Source of the DNA: Azospirillum sp.
GTDB lineage: Bacteria; Pseudomonadota; Alphaproteobacteria; Azospirillales; Azospirillaceae
Length of the DNA stretch: 64,000 nt
Reading direction: 5' to 3'
NCBI GenBank assembly: GCA_027486405.1
Contig: JAIXPD010000047.1
Location: forward strand, 1-64,000
A model generated the notes under the pieces. It was given only the letters and a program-made list of their open reading frames with translations. It was not told the origin of the DNA and did not search any database. Below, in pieces: positions 26,470 to 35,497 of the stretch; the stretch's first letter is position 1, and the number at the start of each line of letters is the position of its first letter. A program made the translations under genes and the position numbers.

Positions 26470-27582
26470 TCACCGCATCGGGGTGTCGTTCACCACGGCG
26501 ATGCGGCAGCCCTTCTGTGTGTGCTTGTTGCAATTGTCCAAGGCCCCCTGGCGGGCGACGGCCTGATCGCGCTGGCCCGATTTCCAGCCGAACGCGCCAT
26601 CCGGTGCGACCGCGAACGCTTTGTGATCGGCGGCGGCCAGATAATCCTGAAAGCTCTGGCGGTTGCGCTCCGACAATTCCGGCGGCGGCGACAGCCGCGA
26701 TTCCGGCAGCGGGATCAGGCTTTTGCGCGGGGCCAGACCGTTGGCGTTCAGGAACTGGTCGACATAGGGCGTCCACACCGGCATGGCGGCGGAAAACAGA
26801 TAATGGCCGTCCTTGCCGTTGGCCGGGGCGTCGATGAACTCGGCCCGGCCACCCGCCCGGGTGAAGGCGGCGTGGAAGCGGTGCGCCAGCTCCGGCCAGA
26901 AAAACAGGTCGTTTTCCGAATAGATCCACAGTTGCGGCACGCGGGACGTGCGTCCGAACAGGCCGAAGGCGTTCACCAGCCGGTCGGCCTGACAGACGTC
27001 GTGGTCGCCGCGCGAGCCACGGCCACCGGCAAAGCTGATGACCGCCGCCAGCCCCGGCGGCGGGTTGGCGCTGAGCGCCACGCTGGCCAGCCCGCCCGCC
27101 GACACGCCCACCGCGATGACCCGCGACGGATCGGCGAAGGGCTGGCGCGCCATATAATGGATGGCCTGCCGGATGTCGTCGGCGCTGCGTTCCCCGGATT
27201 GTACATAGTTGGGGTTGTCGCACGCCCCGTTGCTTTCAACGAACCCGCCGCTGGAGCCGCCATAGCCCCGCCGCATCACCACCAGCGTCGCCCAGCCGCG
27301 CCGCGCGAACTCCTGCGCCTGCGGGCCGAGGCGCAGCGGCGTCATCGACGCGCGTTCCGACGCGTCGCGCGGCGACCCGTGGCTGAGGATGGCGATGGGA
27401 AAGGGGCCGGATCCGGTCGGGCGGACCAGCAGCGTTTCCAGCGAGGCGCTGGAGCCGTCGGAGAATTGCGCCGGGATGGTTTGCAGCGCCTGGGTCAGGC
27501 CCTGGGCGCGCAGGGGGGATGGGGTGCCAAAGGCGGCGGCGCAGACAACCAGGCACAAACACACAAGGCGGCGCAACGTCAT
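26470..27582 (-). CDS. secreted alpha/beta hydrolase with C-terminal Cys-paired extension
   Basis: A 370-residue exported hydrolase of the dienelactone-hydrolase-like type. Residues 1-27 are a signal peptide (MTLRRLVCLCLVVCAAAFG...). The nucleophile elbow is GVSAGGLAS, the oxyanion region LSHGSPRDAS, and a YGGSSGGF motif follows the second strand. The last 50 residues (HKAFAVAPDGAFGWKSGQRD...ALDNCNKHTQKGCRIAVVND) look like a separate DUF4189-like module with two cysteines, fused to the hydrolase. I start at the ATG of the signal peptide; the frame is open slightly further. Substrate unknown. Confidence 0.82.
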   Translation of the reverse strand: MTLRRLVCLCLVVCAAAFGTPSPLRAQGLTQALQTIPAQFSDGSSASLETLLVRPTGSGPFPIAILSHGSPRDASERASMTPLRLGPQAQEFARRGWATLVVMRRGYGGSSGGFVESNGACDNPNYVQSGERSADDIRQAIHYMARQPFADPSRVIAVGVSAGGLASVALSANPPPGLAAVISFAGGRGSRGDHDVCQADRLVNAFGLFGRTSRVPQLWIYSENDLFFWPELAHRFHAAFTRAGGRAEFIDAPANGKDGHYLFSAAMPVWTPYVDQFLNANGLAPRKSLIPLPESRLSPPPELSERNRQSFQDYLAAADHKAFAVAPDGAFGWKSGQRDQAVARQGALDNCNKHTQKGCRIAVVNDTPMR

Positions 27583-27666
27583 GGAGGGCAATCCGGAACG
27601 GGTCAAGGGTGTGGGGCCAGCCTGCGTTGGCACGCGGGCGGCGTCAACAGGCCAGCGGCCCTTCAG

Positions 27667-27913
27667 CAGGGCAATCGCTTGAGCGAGCGGTCATCGTCAC
27701 GCAAGCAAGAACAGACACGGATTTCACGGACAAAAGGATGGATTGCACGGATTTTTGACTCCAATGGCCTCCCGCCTCCCGTCAGGAGGGGGGCCGCACA
27801 ATCGCAAACAGAGTGGCTCTGAGACGGGTTCAGCGAAATCCGTGAAAAAATCCGTGGAATTCGTGTCTATTCTTGTTCTGGTCGGGTGCCCAATGCTTCA
27901 AGCGATTGCCCTG
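27667..27913 (+). repeat. MITE-like element, copy C (complete, 247 bp)
   Basis: Perfect 16-bp terminal inverted repeats at 27667-27682 and 27898-27913, flanked by an exact 10-bp duplication GGCCCTTCAG (27657-27666 and 27914-27923). Removing the element with one duplication restores a tidy array of three CAGCGGCCC(C/T)TCAG units at the 3' end of the SH3 gene, which supports insertion rather than chance. It lies upstream of the secreted hydrolase and downstream of the SH3b gene and fills most of that 373-bp gap. Confidence 0.93.
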
Positions 27914-27955
27914 GGCCCTTCAGGCAGCGGCCCCTCAGGTCAGCGGCCCCTCAGG

Positions 27956-29011
27956 TCAACGGTCTGCCACCGGGGCCAGCAGGGCAGCGCCGACATAGCC
28001 GGGGCTGCGGTTGCGGCGGGCGATCCGGTACCAGGGGCCGACGACCTCCTGGATGGTCACGCGGTCGCCGCTGTCGAGCACATCGACCACCTTGGCGTCG
28101 CAGGCGGGGGCAACCCGCAGATTGGCCGCTGCGGTGGCGCGGGCGCTGCTTCCCACCGGAAGGGCGGGGCGTGCTTTGGCGGGCGGCGCGTCGTCGGGCA
28201 AGGCGCATCCCCGGTCGCCCGGTGCGGCCTTGGCGTAGGAGCCGGGCGGCGGGGCGACGGGGGCCGCACGGCTTGTGCCGCCGGTGTTGGTCGGGGGGAG
28301 ATCGGCGAGATGGGCGGCGCTGATGTAGCCCAGGCTTTTCCCCTTGCGGCCCACCCGCACCCATCCGTCGTCGCTGCGGTCGATCACGTCCAACCGCTCC
28401 CCCGGATCGAGCGCGTCGAGCACCCGCCCCTTGCCGCTGGGCGTGGCGCGCACATAGACCCCGGCGGTGGTGACAACCCGCTGGGGGGCGGCTGTCGGCG
28501 CGGCGGCGGCCTGATTGTCCATGGCTGGAGCCGGTGCCAGTACGGGGGCCGGTTCTGGTGCCGTTGCGGGAGCCGTCGCCACGGTCGATGAGGCGGGCGG
28601 GGCGACCGTGGGAGGTGTTTCGGTGGGCGGCGGGTCCGCAACCGCCTTGGCCAGCGGCGGCGGATCGGGGATGCGTTCCGGCGGTGGCGGTGGCGGTGGC
28701 GGTGGTGCGGTTGGCGCGGTGGGCGTTGCCTTTTCCGCGACCGGTGCGGCCTTGGCCGGGGCCATCGGTTTCGGCGGCGATCCCGGCACGCGGATCGGGG
28801 ACAGCGGTGCCGCGATCTGCGGCGTCGGTGCCGACATCGGCGCGATGGCGATGGCGGCGCGCGGGGTCAGGCGGGGTGGTGCGGCCGACGGCAGCGGGGC
28901 CGGGGTGAAACGCTCCTCCACCGGAGCGGCCAGGGCCGTTGTCTGCGGCAGGCCAACCGGCAGCAGCGCCAGCAGAACCGCCACCCGGAAGCGTGTTGCC
29001 GTGGCCGTCAT
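27956..29011 (-). CDS. exported protein with two SH3b domains
   Basis: A 351-residue envelope protein. Signal peptide residues about 1-28, then a long Pro/Ala-rich, probably disordered linker (to about 180, including a run of nine Pro), then two bacterial SH3 domains: VVTTAGVYVRATPSGKGRVLDALDPGE...GYISAAHL and ATAAANLRVAPACDAKVVDVLDSGDRV...GYVGAALL. SH3b domains often bind peptidoglycan. It starts eight bases after the stop of the upstream coiled-coil gene, forming a two-gene operon. Its 3' end lies in a short repeat array next to MITE copy C. Confidence 0.8.
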   Translation of the reverse strand: MTATATRFRVAVLLALLPVGLPQTTALAAPVEERFTPAPLPSAAPPRLTPRAAIAIAPMSAPTPQIAAPLSPIRVPGSPPKPMAPAKAAPVAEKATPTAPTAPPPPPPPPPERIPDPPPLAKAVADPPPTETPPTVAPPASSTVATAPATAPEPAPVLAPAPAMDNQAAAAPTAAPQRVVTTAGVYVRATPSGKGRVLDALDPGERLDVIDRSDDGWVRVGRKGKSLGYISAAHLADLPPTNTGGTSRAAPVAPPPGSYAKAAPGDRGCALPDDAPPAKARPALPVGSSARATAAANLRVAPACDAKVVDVLDSGDRVTIQEVVGPWYRIARRNRSPGYVGAALLAPVADR

Positions 29012-29018
29012 CGCGCAA

Positions 29019-30239
29019 TCAATCCAGAGTGATGCGGGCGATCAGGGAGGGCAGCGTCTGGCAGCGCAGCAGCCCGTCGAGGGTCTGATGCTCGCTCAAC
29101 CGCAGCGACAGGGTGCAGCCGGAGGAGCTGAGCGTCAGCTCCGTTTGGGCCAGTGAGCCGATGATGGTGGACATTTTGGCGACGCTGTGGCCGGGCGCGC
29201 CCATCCGCCCGGCGATGGTCCCGTTGATCGGGGTGAAGCCGTCGAACTCCACCGTGAACGGCCCCAGATTTTGCAGGGCGGCTTCGGACCCCGCGTCCTC
29301 CTTGGTGGCGAAGAGCTGGACCGGGGCGGAGCGGCGGCGGGCCACCCAGTCCTTCAGCGCCAGATTGGCCAGGATCGGGTCACGGCTCTGCAACGCGGCC
29401 TCGCTCGCCACCTGCCGCAGGGCGGGGTCGTTGCCGCCCAGCGCGGCTTCGAAGGTCGCGATCTTCACGGCGCGGTCGGGTCCCAGCAGCTTGGCCCGCA
29501 CCTCGGTGATTTGGGCGGCGCGGGTTTCGGCGGCGGCGCGTTCCTTCTCCGCGCGCTCCGCCGCGATCTTGGCCGACGCCTCGCTCTGGGCCAGCCACGC
29601 TTCATCGCGGGCGCGGCGGGCGGCGTCCTCGGCGGCGCGCTGCTGGGCCTCGCGCTCCAACCGCTCGCGCGCGGCCTGGGCGTCGGGGGTGCCGAGAACG
29701 ACCGGCTGGCCCGGCCATTCGTCCAGCGGCTTGCCCAGCCCGTCGAGCACGTCGGGGTTCTGCGCGGTGAAGCGCACGGTCCAGCCGTTGGCCCCGCGTG
29801 TGGCCACGGCCTTGGCGGTCAGGGTCTTTTCCAGCCCGGCGTCGGCCACCGGGCGCAGGAACGTCACCGTCCCGTCGCGGCTGTCGAACGCGAAGGTCGG
29901 CTTGCCCAGCGCCAGCCCCAGCGTGACCTTGGCGCTGACGCGCGGGTCGGCGGCCTTGGTGTCCTTATCCTTGTCCTTGGCAGGGGCGGGGGGCGGGGTG
30001 ACGTCCAGCGTGACCGATTCGACGCGCCACAGCGGCGGGACCAGACGCCCCAAATCGTTGCGGATCGCCTCCTCGGCGGCGGCGGCGAGGGCGGCGGGAT
30101 CGGCGGCCTGGCTTTGGGCCTGGTTTTGGGGTTGAGTTTGGGCGATCGCGTGCGCCGGGGCCATCGCGGCCACGGTTCCGCCAACGGTCAGCGCCAGCGC
30201 CAGAACCGCCGCAAATCGCCTGTCCGCCGGTCGCACCAT
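29019..30239 (-). CDS. exported coiled-coil protein of unknown function
   Basis: A 406-residue protein with a signal peptide (MVRPADRRFAAVLALALTVGG...AHA) and a Gln/Ala-rich stretch, then a globular first half including RNDLGRLVPPLWRVESVTLDVTPPPAPAK and a DKDKDTK linker. A long charged coiled coil follows (about 225-290, AARERLEREAQQRAAEDAARR...). The C-terminal half contains PFTVEFDGFTPINGTIAGRMGAPGH and ends SLIARITLD. No known family recognised. It is the first gene of the pair with the SH3b protein, suggesting a joint envelope role. The start was chosen for the signal peptide. Confidence 0.72.
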   Translation of the reverse strand: MVRPADRRFAAVLALALTVGGTVAAMAPAHAIAQTQPQNQAQSQAADPAALAAAAEEAIRNDLGRLVPPLWRVESVTLDVTPPPAPAKDKDKDTKAADPRVSAKVTLGLALGKPTFAFDSRDGTVTFLRPVADAGLEKTLTAKAVATRGANGWTVRFTAQNPDVLDGLGKPLDEWPGQPVVLGTPDAQAARERLEREAQQRAAEDAARRARDEAWLAQSEASAKIAAERAEKERAAAETRAAQITEVRAKLLGPDRAVKIATFEAALGGNDPALRQVASEAALQSRDPILANLALKDWVARRRSAPVQLFATKEDAGSEAALQNLGPFTVEFDGFTPINGTIAGRMGAPGHSVAKMSTIIGSLAQTELTLSSSGCTLSLRLSEHQTLDGLLRCQTLPSLIARITLD

Positions 30240-30504
30240 CGCCCCAATCCCTCCCCGTCGGGTCTTGCACCACGCGGCCACTGGTATAGCGAAGCGGTGG
30301 GGAAGGGAAGCGGGTTTTGCCGGGGAAAGACCGGGCAACCGCAGTGCCGCATTCGCCGGAAGGCGTGCGTCGGCTGATATACCGCGACCAGCGGTCGAAT
30401 TAAGCTTTGATGGCACACGCCACTTGCAATATCTTCACACAAATGGATGTATATCCGCCCGATGGGGATGGCGGATTCGCAACGGATGGGGATCAGGACG
30501 TCAC

Positions 30505-30819
30505 ATGGCGGGTGGGGGTAAGGAAGGGCCGATCCTGGTCTGCCGCAACGTGAAGGTCAGTGGGCGCCGCACCAGTCTGCGGATGGAGCCATACATCTGG
30601 GATTCCCTGAAGGAAATCTGCGAACGCGAGCGTTTGACCATCAACGAAATCTGCACCGAAATCGACAGCCGTCGGGGCGACGCCAACCTGACCGCCTCCA
30701 TCCGCGTGTTCATCGTCAGCTATTACCGCACCGCTGTCGGCAACCGGGGTTTTGCCGAGGATGGCCCGTCGCCGATCCTGCGCCGCGCGCTCGACGACGC
30801 GGTTCCGCTGGAGGATTGA
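30505..30819 (+). CDS. RHH_4 ribbon-helix-helix DNA-binding protein
   Basis: A 104-residue probable transcriptional regulator. The segment NVKVSGRRTSLRMEPYIWDSLKEICERERLTINEICTEI is the alphaproteobacterial RHH_4 (ribbon-helix-helix) pattern: a beta strand with RTSLRME followed by two helices, and SIRVFIVSYYR completing the domain. ATG 30505 has a weak CAGGA upstream. The 265-bp region before it is relatively AT-rich and probably holds its promoter. Its targets are unknown. Confidence 0.8.
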   Translation: MAGGGKEGPILVCRNVKVSGRRTSLRMEPYIWDSLKEICERERLTINEICTEIDSRRGDANLTASIRVFIVSYYRTAVGNRGFAEDGPSPILRRALDDAVPLED

Positions 30820-30999
30820 CGCGGGCGGGTGGGGGCTGAGGACCGCCGCGCTGTTGGTGCGAGTCGCCCAAATTTTCATCCGATTCCGCTCCCCGGTTGG
30901 GCAGCGCGGCCTGCACAGGGGTGGAAACGCGGCGTGCGGGCGCTGGCACGCGGCGTGCTGCGGCGCTTGGTCGCTTCACCCGCTCCGGGATCGCTGTTC

Positions 31000-32316
31000 A
31001 TGCCCGCCCCCCGCTCCCCCGCTCCCCGCCCCCGCGCCGATGGGTTGGAAACCGCCGCCCTCACCCTGGGCTATGTGCCGTTGACCGACAGCGCGCCGCT
31101 GATCGTCGGGGTGGAGAAGGGGTTTTTCGCCGCCGAAGGGCTGGCGGTGACGCTGTCGCGCGAACCCTCCTGGTCGAACATCCGCGACAAGCTGGCGGTG
31201 GGGCTGCTGGACGGCGCGCACATCCTCAGCGGACTGTTGCTGGCGATGGCGGCGGGGGTCGGCTGCGTGCCGGTCCCGACGCGCACCGCCCACGCGCTGG
31301 GGCAGAACGGCAACGCCATCACCCTGTCCGCCGACCTGCACGCCAGCATGGTGGCCGCCGACCCACAGGCGATGGCCGAACGCCCGCTGTCCGCCCGCGC
31401 CCTGCGCCCGGTGATCGACGCCAACCGCGCCGCCGGGCTGCCGCCGCTGGCCTTCGGCGTCGTTTTCTCGGTGGCCAACCACGCCTATCAATTGCGCTGG
31501 TGGCTGGCCGCTGCGGGGATCGATCCCGACCGCGACGTGCGGCTTGTCACCGTGCCGCCGCCGCGCATGGTCGCCAGCCTGACGGCGGGCGACATCGTCG
31601 GTTTTTGCGTCGGCGAACCCTGGAACAGTCTGGCGGTCGCCGAGGGCGTTGGCCGTGTTGCCATCACCGGCTGCGAGCTGTGGAACGGTGGCCCGGAAAA
31701 GGTGTTGGGTGTGCTCGCCGCCTGGGCCGACGCCCACCCCAACAGCCACCGCGCCGTGATCCGCGCGCTGCTCGCCGCGCAAGCCTGGTTGGACGACCCC
31801 ACCAACCGGACGGAGGCTGCCGCCCGGCTCGCCGACCCGCGTTATCTGGGCGTGCCGCAGGCGGTGGTGGAACGCTCCCTGACCGGGCGATTCCGCTATG
31901 GGCCGGATGATGACGTGGTCTCGCTGCCGGAGTTCCACCGCTTCCATCGCGGCACCGCCGCCTTTCCTTGGGCGTCGCACGCGCAATGGCTGTTGGCGCA
32001 GATGGTGCGCTGGGGCCAGTTGGACCCGGCGACCGATCTGGCCGCCCTGGCCGCGCGCGTCTACGACACCGACACCCACCGGCAGGCCCTGCGCGAGCGC
32101 GGCGACGCCGTGCCCCTGATCGACGGCAAGCTGGAGGGCATCCACCCCGGCCCCTGGATTCTGGAGGAGGCCACCGCCCCCATCCCGATGGAGCGGGATT
32201 GTTTCTTCGATGGAACGATCTTCGACCCGGCCAACCCGGCCCCGACCGATCCGGCCCCGACCGATCCGGTGGTGACGGCGCGTTCGCTCCGTTCCATCAC
32301 CGGAACGATCGGCTGA
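31000..32316 (+). CDS. NrtA/NasS-like nitrate-binding protein
   Basis: A 438-residue protein of the NrtA/CmpA solute-binding family. Typical motifs are LTLGYVPLTDSAPLIVGVEKGFFAAEGLAVTL, GNAITLSADLH and GEPWNSLAVAEGVG, ending MERDCFFDGTIFDP. From ATG 31000 there is no signal peptide, which fits the cytoplasmic nitrate sensor NasS better than the periplasmic NrtA. However, no NasT (ANTAR) gene and no transporter genes are adjacent. The start is uncertain: the frame is open back to 30829. The extreme C-terminus has a short NPAPTDPAPTDP repeat. Confidence 0.78.
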   Translation: MPAPRSPAPRPRADGLETAALTLGYVPLTDSAPLIVGVEKGFFAAEGLAVTLSREPSWSNIRDKLAVGLLDGAHILSGLLLAMAAGVGCVPVPTRTAHALGQNGNAITLSADLHASMVAADPQAMAERPLSARALRPVIDANRAAGLPPLAFGVVFSVANHAYQLRWWLAAAGIDPDRDVRLVTVPPPRMVASLTAGDIVGFCVGEPWNSLAVAEGVGRVAITGCELWNGGPEKVLGVLAAWADAHPNSHRAVIRALLAAQAWLDDPTNRTEAAARLADPRYLGVPQAVVERSLTGRFRYGPDDDVVSLPEFHRFHRGTAAFPWASHAQWLLAQMVRWGQLDPATDLAALAARVYDTDTHRQALRERGDAVPLIDGKLEGIHPGPWILEEATAPIPMERDCFFDGTIFDPANPAPTDPAPTDPVVTARSLRSITGTIG

Positions 32317-32323
32317 AGCGCTG

Positions 32324-33202
32324 TCACCAACGCAGGCTGGGGATGGCGTAGGTCGGCTGGTGCCCGGTGGCGGTGGCGAGCGCCTGGAGCGTTTCCGCAT
32401 CGACCGGTGCCCCCCACGGCGCGTTCCCCAACTCCTCCTGGTGGATGCCGGAGGTGACGAGCGCCACATCCAGCCCGGCGGCGTTGGCCCCGGCCACGTC
32501 CGTGCGCAGGCTGTCGCCCACCGCCAGGATGCGGCGCTTGTCGGCGATCCCCATCAGCGACAGGCAGCGGTCATAGACGGAGGCGTAAGGCTTGCCGTGC
32601 TGGATCACGTCGCCGCCCATCTCGGCGTAGCGGGCGGCCAGCGTGCCGGCGCAGATCACCATCTGCGGGCCGACCATCACGATCAGATCGGGGTTGGCGC
32701 AGATCATCGGCAGGCGCGCGCGCAGGCAGGCGTCCAACTGCGGCTGGTAATCGGCCAGCGTTTCGCCAAACACCAGAATGCCGGTGTTCAGCACGACGTC
32801 GGCCTCTGCCGGCGTGGCGGCGAGGCTGTAGCCCAAGCCTTCGAACACGTCGGTGTCGCGCTCCGGCCCGATGTGGTAGAGCCGCCGTCCGAGCCGCGCG
32901 TACCATGGATCGCTGCGGTCGCGCAGCGCCTCATAGGTCGCCTCGCCGGAGGTCATGACGTGGTGGTAGCGCTCGCGCCCCAGCCCCATGCCCGCCAGCT
33001 TGGCGATCACGCCGTCGGTGCGGCGCGGCGCGTTGGACAGCAGGCACAGCGTCTTGCCCGCCGCCTTCATCGCGTCCAGGCAGTCCGGCACGCCGGGATA
33101 GGCGGTTTCGCCGTCGTGCAGCACCCCCCACAGGTCGAGGATGAAGCCGTCATACCGATCGATGACGCTGTGGATGCCGGAAAGCTGTTGAATGGCGGCC
33201 AT
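32324..33202 (-). CDS. HAD-superfamily class IIA hydrolase (TIGR01459 type)
   Basis: A 292-residue phosphatase-like enzyme. Motif I is FILDLWGVLHDG, where Trp replaces the second Asp, as is usual in the TIGR01459 subfamily. LLSNAPR is motif II. HGKPYASVYD and AVGDSLRTDVAGANAAGLD are motifs III and IV. The class IIA cap lies between motifs II and III. Substrate unknown. It converges on the NrtA/NasS-like gene with only seven bases between stops. Confidence 0.87.
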   Translation of the reverse strand: MAAIQQLSGIHSVIDRYDGFILDLWGVLHDGETAYPGVPDCLDAMKAAGKTLCLLSNAPRRTDGVIAKLAGMGLGRERYHHVMTSGEATYEALRDRSDPWYARLGRRLYHIGPERDTDVFEGLGYSLAATPAEADVVLNTGILVFGETLADYQPQLDACLRARLPMICANPDLIVMVGPQMVICAGTLAARYAEMGGDVIQHGKPYASVYDRCLSLMGIADKRRILAVGDSLRTDVAGANAAGLDVALVTSGIHQEELGNAPWGAPVDAETLQALATATGHQPTYAIPSLRW

Positions 33203-33250
33203 GATGTCCGGTGCGGGTCAGGGGAAGGGTGAGGGAGGTGTGGGGCGCGC

Positions 33251-34534
33251 TCAGCGCCGTTCGGCCAGCAGTTCGGCGTAAACGCCCAGCGTGTCGGCGC
33301 ACATCCGCTCGCGGGTGTAGCGGTCGGCGACGAAGGCCTGGGCGCGGGCACCGATGGCCTCGCGCTGCTCGGGCGTTAGCGACAGGGCTTCGCGCAGGGC
33401 GTTGGCCAGCGCGTCGGCGTCGTCGGGCGGGACCACCCAGGCGGTTTCGCCCGGAACCACGGTTTCCTGATAGGCCCCGATGGCGGTGACGATCACCGGC
33501 TTGCCCATCGCCTGGGCCTCCACGATCACCCGCCCGAAGGCTTCCGGCTCGCGCGAGGCCGACACGACGACGGTGGACAGCAGATAGGCGGCGGCCATGT
33601 CGCTGCAATGGTCGGTCATCGCCACGACGTTGCCCAGGCCCGCCCGCGCGATCTGGCCCTCCAACTCGCGGCGGAAGCCGCTGCGGCCCTGGTCGGAACC
33701 GACCAGCAGGCAGACCACATCCTTGCGCCCCAGCTTTTCCAGCGCCTTGACCAGCACGGTCTGGCCCTTCCAGCGGGTCAGGCGGCCGGGCAGCAGGATC
33801 ACCGGACGGTCGGCGGGCAGGTGCCATTGTTGCGTCAACTGGATCAGGCGGGCGGAGCTGACACGGTCGGGCGCGAACACCGACCGGTCGATGCCGCGAT
33901 GGATGGTGCGGATCACCGCCGGATCGGTGTCGTAATTCTCCAGGATGTGGCGGCGGACGAAATCGGAAATGGCGATCACCCGTTCGCCGCGCGCCATCAC
34001 CGAATTATACCAGCGCTTCATCCCGCTGCCGATGTTGTAGGGCGCGTGGAAGGTGGTCATGTAGCGCGCGCCGGTGTCGCGGCAGGCCATCCAGGCGCTC
34101 CAGGCTGGCGCGCGCGAGCGGGCGTGCACGATGTCCACCCGCTGTTCGGCGATGATCGCCGCCAGCTTGCGGGCGTTCTTGCGGATGGTCAGCGGGTTTT
34201 TCGAGGCCAGCGGCAGGGTGATGTGGCGAATCCCGGCGCGGTCCAGTTCCCGCACCATCGGCCCGCCCTGCGAGGCAACCAGCGGCACGCCGCCCGCGTC
34301 GGCCAGCGCCAGCGCCATGTCGATGCAGCCGCGTTCGGCCCCGCCGGTGACGAGCGTCGGTACGACCTGAAGCACCGTCGGCGCGCGTCCGCCCGGCCAG
34401 GAGGCGGCACCTGCGCCATCCTCGTAAGGGGCGTCGTTGAAAGCGGGGGCGGCGGTGGTAAGTTGCGGTTCGCGTTCCATGATGCCGACGCTGGAAAAGG
34501 GTCGGCCCGGTCCGTCCACGAATGCTTCGTCCAT
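33251..34534 (-). CDS. family 4 glycosyltransferase
   Basis: A 427-residue GT-B enzyme predicted to build surface polysaccharide or lipopolysaccharide. N-terminal acceptor domain with VVPTLVTGGAERGCIDMALAL; HARSRAPAW and TTFHAPY follow. The C-terminal donor domain has LLPGRLTRWKGQ and the SASREPEAFGRVIVEAQAMGKPVI nucleotide-sugar site. The start is ATG 34534; a second Met (34480) would remove 18 poorly conserved residues. It is divergent from the alpha/beta hydrolase 12 bases away and 48 bases upstream of the HAD gene, possibly co-transcribed with it. Confidence 0.87.
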   Translation of the reverse strand: MDEAFVDGPGRPFSSVGIMEREPQLTTAAPAFNDAPYEDGAGAASWPGGRAPTVLQVVPTLVTGGAERGCIDMALALADAGGVPLVASQGGPMVRELDRAGIRHITLPLASKNPLTIRKNARKLAAIIAEQRVDIVHARSRAPAWSAWMACRDTGARYMTTFHAPYNIGSGMKRWYNSVMARGERVIAISDFVRRHILENYDTDPAVIRTIHRGIDRSVFAPDRVSSARLIQLTQQWHLPADRPVILLPGRLTRWKGQTVLVKALEKLGRKDVVCLLVGSDQGRSGFRRELEGQIARAGLGNVVAMTDHCSDMAAAYLLSTVVVSASREPEAFGRVIVEAQAMGKPVIVTAIGAYQETVVPGETAWVVPPDDADALANALREALSLTPEQREAIGARAQAFVADRYTRERMCADTLGVYAELLAERR

Positions 34535-34545
34535 AAGAGGATCCT

Positions 34546-35382
34546 ATGAGCGAGACCGCAGCCGCCACGGGCGGCGCGCACCATAGCCTAACGCGCGGTG
34601 CGGCGACCATAGCCTATCATCACACCCCGGCCACCCGGCCCGGGCATGACGGCGCGCTGCCGGGGATCGTCTTGCCGGGAATCGTCTTCCTGGGCGGCTT
34701 CATGTCGGACATGACCGGCGGCAAGGCGACGGCGCTGGAAGCCTGGGCGGTGGCGCGCGGTCTGGCCTTCACCCGGTTCGATTACCAGGGCCATGGCGCG
34801 TCGAGCGGGCGTTTTGCCGACGGAACCATCGGCCTGTGGGCCGACGACGCGCTGGCGGTGCTGGACGGGGTGACGCGCGGGCCGCAGATCCTCGTCGGTT
34901 CCTCCATGGGCGGGTGGATGATGCTGCTGACGGCGCTGCGGCGGCCCGAGCGGGTGGCCGGGCTGGTCGGCATCGCGCCCGCCCCCGACTTCACCGAGGA
35001 TCTGATGTGGGATGTCTTCGACGCCGACACCCGCCGGACCATCACCGAGGAGGGCGTGTGGCTGCGCCCGTCGGAGTATGGGCCGGAGCCGCAGCCGATC
35101 ACCCGCGCCCTGATCGAGGAGGGCCGCAACCACCTGCTGCTGCGCGGCCCGATTCCCTTCACTGGACCGGTCCATCTGCTGCACGGCCAGCGCGACCCCG
35201 ATGTGCCGTGGCGGGTCAGCCTGTCGCTGGCCGCCGCCCTGACCGGCGACGCGGTGCGGGTGACGCTGATCAAGGACGGCGACCATCGCCTGTCCCGCCC
35301 GCAGGATCTGGACCTTCTGTGCCGCACCGTCGGCGCGCTGGTCCAGGAGGTCAGCGGCGTGGACGTGACGGCGGCCGTGTGA
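34546..35382 (+). CDS. alpha/beta hydrolase (ABHD10-like thioesterase/esterase)
   Basis: A 278-residue soluble hydrolase. The nucleophile Ser is in GSSMGGWM, a likely acid in HGQRDPDVPW and the His in KDGDHRLSR. The FLGGFMSDMTGGKA and RFDYQGHGASSG segments are typical of bacterial homologues of the mitochondrial thioesterase ABHD10. AGAGGA precedes ATG 34546. The natural substrate is not inferable. Confidence 0.83.
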   Translation: MSETAAATGGAHHSLTRGAATIAYHHTPATRPGHDGALPGIVLPGIVFLGGFMSDMTGGKATALEAWAVARGLAFTRFDYQGHGASSGRFADGTIGLWADDALAVLDGVTRGPQILVGSSMGGWMMLLTALRRPERVAGLVGIAPAPDFTEDLMWDVFDADTRRTITEEGVWLRPSEYGPEPQPITRALIEEGRNHLLLRGPIPFTGPVHLLHGQRDPDVPWRVSLSLAAALTGDAVRVTLIKDGDHRLSRPQDLDLLCRTVGALVQEVSGVDVTAAV

Positions 35383-35456
35383 GGGGCGGGTGAGCGGGGC
35401 GTGAGGGCGCGCGCGGAGGGTTTTGCAAAAAAATGCACATCCCCCACAACAGACGC

Positions 35457-35485
35457 TTGCGCCCCGCCGTCCATCTGGCTATAAC
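35457..35485 (+). promoter_or_regulatory. predicted promoter of tRNA-Ser
   Basis: TTGCGC (35457-35462), 17-base spacer, TATAAC (35480-35485), with the tRNA starting 12 bases further on. The spacing is that of a sigma-70-type promoter. Confidence 0.6.
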
Positions 35486-35497
35486 GCCGTCCTCCGG

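Noticed and set aside
28679..28707. GGCGGT-type short tandem repeat as a possible phase-variable tract
   Set aside because: It encodes the polyproline linker of the SH3b protein in frame; units are multiples of three, so no on/off switching is expected.
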